Both the position numbers and the translations under genes were made by a program. A DNA stretch of 64,000 nucleotides from Tyto alba (lineage: Eukaryota; Chordata; Aves; Strigiformes; Tytonidae): positions 10,729,730-10,793,729 of the forward strand of contig NW_024881324.1 in the NCBI RefSeq assembly GCF_018691265.1, read 5' to 3'. Positions 12,601-21,600 of the stretch are shown in pieces. The notes beneath the pieces are model-generated. The model was not told where the DNA came from and searched no databases. It saw only the letters and a list, made by a program, of their open reading frames with translations. The number at the start of each line of letters is the position of its first letter. The first letter of the stretch is position 1.

Positions 12601-15600
12601 TAGATTAAATCAATGGTGAGAGAGAAAAGTCACACCAAAGTAGCAGACAAGCCAGTAACCAAACATCACTATTCTTCAACTCCAAAGTTCTGTAACTCCA
12701 GGCAGCCAGCCTGGGTGGCAAAACAGAATTATTTCTTCTGTTTAACGATTGATGGAATAAACCTCAAAAATCACATGCATTAAAACCCTAAGAGAGGGAA
12801 AACAACACAAAACCAGAAAAAATCCACCTTGTAACTTTTTGTGTGCAAGACACTCACCTAGGCTTAGCTTTCATCCTTGGAGATGAAGTTTTGGACTTTT
12901 CTACTGAAGAAGACAAGGAAACCACAGCTTCACTCTCTGGAGCTACTATTAAACATTATCTGCTTTTGCTATAAGGCCCACAAATGCAGAGCCTTCACCA
13001 TGTCACCTGGGTGACACTTAACTGGGTCAGACTTAAGGAACTGAAGGGAGCCATGCCTGACCTGAGCGTTCATTAGCATCTTCCACATCAGCCTGCTGGT
13101 TCACTGTACTCGTGGTGACATCAGAGTTCACCATTTCCTGCTGAGACATGAAACCATGAACAGAACATGCATATGACCAATAAAGAAATGGTGCTTTTTT
13201 AGGAATACAGATTTTCCGTGCTATCCTGCAGCACAGCTGGATGACAGGTTCACCATTAAACCCATAAAAATATTTTGGGTTGAATACAAGAAATACGATG
13301 AGCTTCTCACTAGGAGCATCCCACCACCCCCTTTATAAGGGGGAGTAAAATTCCTTTTTTCTTTTTGAAGCATTTTTGCCAAAATTTCAGCCCTGGAGGC
13401 AAGCGTTTGGGCTGTCCTCCCACCGATATAAGATGGAGTTTGAAAACACTGTTGATTTGGGTACAAACCAGTTTTCTTCAAAAGAAGGTTTTAACCACAC
13501 CTATAAAAAAGCAGACTGGAGGAGGGGAAAAGGGGGCACAAGGACTGTTTCACCATACACCAAACACTTACTGCTACAGTGTCTGTTAACTGTGGGCTGT
13601 GCTGAGAGGCCAAGTCGTCTGGTGGAGTCTCCATGTTTTCAGAGTTTGAAGGATCTGTTCTGCCCTGTGGATTAGTGGACTCAGGCAACACTGAAGAAGA
13701 GCAATGGGGTGAGAATGTCCTTGCAGTAACTGAACACACACAGTTCCCTTCCATTCTTACACACGTGCATAAAAGCATAACTTTACAAACTTGTTAGGCA
13801 CAAACATCTCAAGATCATGTTTAATAGAACAAGAACACCAAACATCCCCAAACTACCCAGTGCAGAACTGCAGTGCTAAATAAACAGCTTCTTGAGCCTA
13901 CTCCTCCTAAGCTGCTCATACTATATGGAGATATACAAATTCATCATCTTATTGCCACTTAGACTCTTGGCTCTGGAAGACATGAAACAACCATTTGTGT
14001 CTGGCTAAAGCAACAGACCATCAGGACCCTTCTGCCATCTTCATTTCCCTGTGTTGAATCTCTACCAGCCACTGCAAAAGCTGTTTCACTACAGATGAAC
14101 TACCTTCTGCCCTCTGCACTCCTTGATTGCTTCAAGCAGTAGTGCTCGCTTTGCACCTCAGTGTCTGCTTCATGGTGGATGCTGATGAAGGAGCTTCTCC
14201 CTCACCTGCACCTCCAGAATCTGGAGGATTTCAGTTCTAGCTCATTTTGGGTTGTAACTGGAAGAAAATGGGAAGGACTACTGAAGGAGTCACCATCTCA
14301 GACATCTAGAGCTGGACATAACTCTTTCAGGTATTCACCTGTAGGTATCTTAAATGCACAGCAACTAAGAGGAACATAAAAATTTGCTCTTAATATAGGC
14401 ACAGGACAAATACTACCTAATATAAGGGCTCTTCAAACTTGTGATTCATTTTCTGAGATGGTGGGTGGTAGTGGTAGAAAGAGTGCTGAGAGTTTATTGT
14501 CTTGAAAGAGCTGTTTAAGCAAGTTACAGCAAGGCATAACCCCCACAAAAAATAATCACTTCAAAAACCTGAAGTACAGCCAATTTTGCAGCAATGACCT
14601 ATCCCAGCCTTCAAAGAGAAAGATCACTGCACAGAAAAAAAGCCATCTCCCAAATAATTTGATACAGAAATTGAGCTGAGGAAAGATTTCCTATTTAAGA
14701 CCAATTTTGATCATGCGTGTCTTGCTTTTGTGGTGAAAGCAGCTTTTTCTCAAATTATGGGTCACAGCCTTTTTGGGGATTTACAGAAGAGCTTCAGAGC
14801 AGGGTAGAGGGAAAGGAAGAAGATACTTTCTCTTCCCCTTGGTCAAGTGCCGGACTTGGAACTTCCCTTGGGTCAGGCACCCAACTGTCGCACCTGTACT
14901 TTGGGCTCTGTGTTCCCTCGACATTTATCATATTTGGAACAAAATTAAACTCAGCCCAACGACCCTGGAAAGAAACATCTTGAAGGAGATGCTCACTGGC
15001 AACGTGAAGAGTCACACCATTTGATCACAGAAAATTCGACGTGCCCATCTCAAAGAAATACAAAGCACTGGCTGTAGGCCGGTGAGGAGGAAATAAAGGT
15101 CTAGCTAAGAGCTTCTCCTACTGTAAGGCATGCAGCTGCTTTTGTACTTGGGGCACACAGAGACAACCCTGCAACATGAGGTATCTGCAGCAGCCCCCTG
15201 CACAGCACAGCCAAACCAGGGACCATGCACGGGGCAAGCAAAGAGGACAGATGACTGCATCCCACCTCACCCGGGAAAACACTACTGCGTGCTCTTCGCA
15301 TGTCGGAGGTGAGCCAGCAGCTGAGATGTGCCCTGCCAGGCTGCCAGCCAGCACACAGACCCCCTCTCCATGAGCAGTTCCAGCAGCACATGGCCACGGT
15401 GCCCCGACCTTGCTCCATGGGCTAAAGGGGGCTCAGCATCCACCGCAAGCACCAGTTTCCAAGCTCACAAGAGATGAACAATAGAAGATGAAGCTTGGAG
15501 GCTGTGGGGGTTTTTTGTTGTTGTTGTTAATGTGGTTGACTGCAAGCTGTGAACCACAAGTGAAGATACTGATTTTAAAACCAAATAATTCATATTTCAT

Positions 15601-18600
15601 GAAATAAAATAGTGATTTTTCAAAAAATCACCTGCTTCATGCCTCTCGTCTTGCTTCCCAGCACAGAGAGACTCCTCTTCAGCCATATTTATCTGTTGGT
15701 GTGAATTAATCTCATGTGAAAATGACCTTAAAAAAAGTAGAGTCTGTATCTAGTAAAGTCATCTACTTAACAAAACTAAGAGTTGTCAATCACCAGCAAC
15801 AAATCATTGGATGCTAAATGAGTTGACCATTTGAAAAGGTCTTGGCTCCTGCAAAGACAAATGGCAGCCACTGATACTATGGCTATTTACTGTCACTTAG
15901 TATTTTCTGCAAATGCCATAGTCTATGGATGAATCACAAGTATAAAAAAAAATTAACCGTATTAACATTTACCCAAAAAAAAAAGTATCACACACATCTC
16001 CCCTGTTCTTCCATTAGCTTATAAAAAACAGTTTTAAAAGTACTCTACTTTTAATTTAGAATATTATCTACAAAGTCAATCTAAAATTTGTGTTATGCAG
16101 CATCCCTTTTCTCTTGTCCAGGTTCTTGTATCACAACTCGCTCATCCTGTGCAATGTAACACTTTGAGCTGATGCAAAAGCATGTTTGTACTTCAAGTGA
16201 CACAATTAAATACCATAGGCTTTGTTTCCTAATTCATAAACTCAGCAAAATTAATAACACACTGAACTGATTAACAAACCAGTCTAACCTTACAGCTTCT
16301 AAACCATAAATTTAAGTCCCTTGAAACTTCTTTCCTAAAGGTTCTAATCTATCTTTCAGGCCAAAGCTAAGAACATCTATACAAAGAGTCACAAATCAGT
16401 GAGGGGAAGACTGATATATAAAAACAGGCATAAAAAAACCCACTGAATGTTTTTGCCCAGCGTATATTAAGTATAGTTTAGAAAGGCAAAACACTCATAC
16501 TAAGAGCTTACCATCATTTTTTCATCTCCCAGGACTTTTCTAAGTATACTTAAGATTTCAAACTCAGCACTGAAAGATATTTTGATTTTTGTTGCTTCTG
16601 TTTCATTAAAAGTAGCAGGAATCTTCATATAAATTTTAACAACTTTTTCTCCATCATTCTCTGTGTAAAAAAAAAAAAAAAAAAAGTAGTTAGATCTGGT
16701 TTAGACCAAGACATTCAGCCTATCATCCCAAAAATATCTGAATAAGTGTTTGGGACTTTTAAAAACAGTTTCTTTAACCTGTTGCCTGTGCATTTCCAAT
16801 TACTCTGTTCATCCATTTCTTTCTTATTGGATCTAGATGATTATGGTATGCCCTGGGACATCTACAAACTGACCCCTCAACATGCCATGCTTGGGTAGGG
16901 AGGGTAGGTTTTTGTGCTAAATGAGCCAACAGACAGTCCAACAAGCAGAGCTGCTGCAAGGTGACCAACGGGCACAGCAGGGAGGGAGGAGGAGATGACA
17001 CAGGAGCTCCCTTTGGTGATGGTGAGATTTTAGGTTGGCTGCATGTGTCTTGTGGGTCCACAGCCAAACAGAAAACAATGCTGGCAGGAAAATCTTACCC
17101 TTCAGGCTGTAACCTCTGACTGCTTCTTTCGACAGCCTCACAGACTCCCAAAGAGCACCCTTTGAAAACCAAAGCCACCACATCAGAAGGGCTGAGCAAG
17201 CTCCCGCTGCATTACGCTAGCCCAAGGCTACCTGGGCTTTGCTCTTACCTCTTTACTGTCCACATAGAATGTCACACTCTGGCTGCCAGTGTTGAAGTCA
17301 ATCCAGAACCCTTCCAGCTTCTCATCCAATGGCTTCTTCACCTGGGGAAGCACAACAGCAGCGCTGACATTCCCAGGAAAACCCCACAACTGCTGTATCA
17401 TTCTCAGTTTTCTTTAACAAGACAAAATTGGAAAGTGTTGCCTTACATATGAGTATACACATATGCATATCTCTCAGAAATAAAAGTTGGGATCAACCTG
17501 TGAGTTACCAGCCTGCTGGTCACCCAACAACACCCACGAAGTCAGAGGTGGCTCTACATCAGCCAAGGAAAAGGCAATATGCCGGTTCTCACATGTTTGT
17601 GGCAGGAAAGTCCACAAAAGTTTTCTGTGTTTCTGAGCACTTGAAATAAGCAGAAGCAGGGGAACCAGCTTCTATCAGCGTGGCTTTGATTTGATACAAC
17701 TGTCAGGAATGGTGCCACAAATACATTTACTTAAAGACCAGTAAAAAAACCTGCAGGATCCATGACTGAGACTATGACCTTTCCTACACGGGCACCAGAC
17801 TAATCTTGTTTTCTGGCAGTCTGGGGGCAGCTCTGCCGGAGGAATCAGAGTTGCTCTCTCCTCCTGTTTCTTTTTAGAGATCTCTCTTCTGTCATCACCA
17901 TGAAGACAAGTACTGCCTCTATCATTTGGCTGATATAAAAGCAAAGTCAGCAGCAGTAAGTTGGGAGCTAAGTGTCAAACAAGCAAACTTTCCAACTAGA
18001 ATAGGAGGTTACACTATACACTCTAGAAAATTAAGCTGTTTAATGGAAAATAGGGAGAAAAAAAACCACAGACATATACCACAGAAAGTAACATTTTAGC
18101 AGCAGTAACACTGTAGGGAAGATGTCACAGCATTAAGGACTATTACCTCATTCATGTCAGCAAAAGCAGATATGCAAGGAAACGAATAGACTCTGGAAGA
18201 AAAGCAAACTTCACATGATTCATAAAGTCAGACTCTGATGTTGAATGTAAGAAAAGTCCTTAAGATTGGTTATTAATCTTATTGTTCAAAAAAGAATAAA
18301 TTCCTAGAAGTAAATTAAGCTTGGAGAAGCTTAGAGAATACAGTATTTCAGTAGCGATGCATCATCTTAATAGATTTTACTGTCAAAAGAACCACCATTA
18401 AAATGAATAAAATATCTTTAAGAAGAACATAATTATTCACATGTGGTGCAATTCCTTTTTTTTTTTTTTTTAAATATAACTCAAGTCAATTTACAATCCT
18501 AGTTTTTCCCCTCTGTGGTAATGACAGCACCAGTTTATTCTTTTGGTTCACAGCTTACCTCTTTCCATTTCCAAGCCTTTCATTTAGCCGGTTAAGAAAT

Positions 18601-21600
18601 TTTCTGCAGTCCTTCAAGACAAATGACATCTTGTTAAAATCAGGCTACATTTCCCTTGCAAAAGAGTTGTTTTATTGGGCTGTGTAACCTCTACTCCCAG
18701 TTATAAGCTTTTAACTAGTCAGTGTGATGCCAAAGGCTGGGGAAGAAACACTCAAGTTGCTACAAACAGTTAGACTCAACTTATGACCAGCAAGCCTCCA
18801 AAAAGAAACCACAAAAGTTAATTTATTTATGCTTTTGAAGTAAAATACCTTAGAAATAAGAGCTATTTTAACAATATGCCATTTTGTATTTGCCAGATTA
18901 AAAAATAAAAGAACCCCCATCATCAACAAATAACTGACTTCGCATATTTATAAAATCAGTTTTGTAGGAACTTCTTACAAGGACATCCTGACTGAACTCA
19001 ACCAAAACTAGCCCCTATACAGACTTGTCAAGTATGTTGTTTTCAAAATAAGGGCCCTCACCGTCTCAAATTCTCTATCCTTGATCTCTTTGAAAGCTTC
19101 AGCAAGATAGTCATCTTCAAACCAGCTGTGAACAAAGTCATCCCTCCATTTTTTTGTCATTAACCTACAAAGTGCTTCTGAAATGGCAACCTGAAGGTCA
19201 TAATCTACATGGTAAACATAAGCACAGGATAAATATCACTCCCCAGAATAACAGAGGGCTATAGCATTACTACTCTTGCACTTATATACTACACGGCCAT
19301 ATTCACCAGCTAGCTTGCATGAGCTCCAGGCATCCCCGGCTCAGCAAGGTCGGGGTGCGGAGCATCACTAACCAGGGCACATGTGGTCATCAGGAGATGT
19401 TCTTTGGGATCAGGGAGGGGACACGAGCAAAGCCTCATCACTAACTACAGCTAAGTTACATTTCACATACCACCATAAAGCCCTTAGAAAGTGTTATTGA
19501 CAGGAGAAAACAAAAAAGATTTCACTCAGGAGGCTATAAACCTTATTAACTGAAGTTTGTCCATATCATGGCATGGTTAAAGTTTATCTTCTAAAGACTA
19601 ATCAGCATATTTTATAGCCAGCATATTTTATAAACACATAAAGCTGATCTAATTACCTCTAATAAACACAGAAAGCTGATCTAATTACCTTTCTACATAC
19701 ATCAGTTTTGCTTTTCATATTAGTTAATACAAACTACAAAAACTAACCAGAAAGAACTAATGTATTGTTGTATCTAGGATTTATTTCATTAACATTTTCT
19801 TAAAGTACAATCTGCTTTCCCTCCCTGGAAATCAACTCTCGAAAAGGAAATCATTTCAATTGTAATTCATCTATAAAAAGCACGCAGATGAAGTAAAGCC
19901 AAAGAACCCCAACTTCATAACTACTAAATACTTCTTACCGCCAGCCTCCAGTATAGTTTTTGCAAGGCATTTCCTGAAAAAAAACATAATGCAACAAGTT
20001 AAGGTGGGAATAACTAACTCTTGTTGCAGAGAAGACCATGGTTAGCTACAGAAGCTGGAAGCAAAGCCACTTACGTGAGTGAGCACATCTCCTCAGACAG
20101 GGGGAATTTCTTTCTCTCCTCCCGTGGGACACTGTCAAGTATAGAGTTGAGGGTCCTCATAGCCTTCCCCCCCACAGAAGAAAGGGCAGAGACACAAGGG
20201 AAATAATTCAGTAACATTTTTCACATTTTGTATCTAATTACACACATTTGTGTGCGTATGTATCTATAATTTTCTTCTTCTGGTAGGAGTCTTACCTCCT
20301 GCCGCAGAGCAAAGCAAGCATTTGCTTCTGTCACTAGATGCCCTAGTTCAGGTAAAAATAGATTCACCATCTCTTTCTTCCCTAGAAAAATTGTTTGAAA
20401 TGTTACAGCTAACAATGAGCTGGTCTCCACATAAAAGATAGTTGAAGCAACTACAGTTTGTTGTGTTGAAGGAGGAAAAGTATTCCAGCTGTGGATTCAT
20501 TTTAAAACAAAGCTTCCAACCATCTATTCCTACAGAGAAAAGGAAACTGGTAACTGCTATGTGAAAAAAAAAAAAAAAGCTCCAGATACTTTAACTGCTG
20601 ACCTGGGTAACCATTTAAATAGGTGCAGAAAGGAAAAGCTACTTACTATCAACAAGAGATAAATCCATAACATACAGATTTTGTCAAAGTCACAGCAAAC
20701 CACTAGATTATTAATGAGAAGATGCTCATGCCTGCTCTGCTCCCACTAGAACAAGCTACACGGATGAATAAACTCGAGTTACCCAGCCCACAAGGTAACA
20801 TTTCATTTCTACGCAACTCATGAGCCTGGATGCAGGGGCACACGGACACTTGCTCTTTCTGACAGCACCAGCTCCCCGGCCTTAATGGGAAGCCAGTTGC
20901 AGCCACCAACAAAATCTCACTGAGACAGACATCCCTCTGACTAGTTAGGATGGCTGAAGAAGATATGTTATTCTGCAAAGGTGGCTGCCTTCTGCAAGGG
21001 AATAACATCTGAAGCCACTAGGAATAGATGTGCAAGAGCAGACATTCTAGCCTCGAGTCCTGTCAGAAGCAGCACTTACTCTGACCGAGTTAAATACTTC
21101 ATGTTGACCATTTAGACAAGATACCACAGCTAGATTTTTTTTTTTTACCCCCAACATATTCAAAACAAGCAGAGAAAGTAAAAGGTTTTGTGCTTCAATG
21201 TTAACTTTCATGAACGTTTACTGGAGAGAAATCAGCAGTAGGATTTAAAGAAAACATTGGGGGGTAGGGTTAGGGAGTAGAGGGTAGAAGAGAAAAGGGA
21301 TGGAGTTCAAACAGAGTTAAGAAATACTCTCCTGAGACCAAGATTCAGGATATCAAGTAATGGAACAAAAAACAATACTGACCTTCGTCACTACACTTGC
21401 AAATCACCTGATAGAAAAAGTAAAAGAAGCCTTCGTTAACACACCACAACCTAAAAACAGGAGCACTCAAAGTCCTGAGGTGTTTGTGCCCCCACCATCA
21501 CAACTTTCAGAGACTAGATGATGTAAAACACCAGTGCACCCACATCAGGAAAAGCTAGGCCACTCGATACAGGCATGTCACACATGGTCACCCCGATTGT

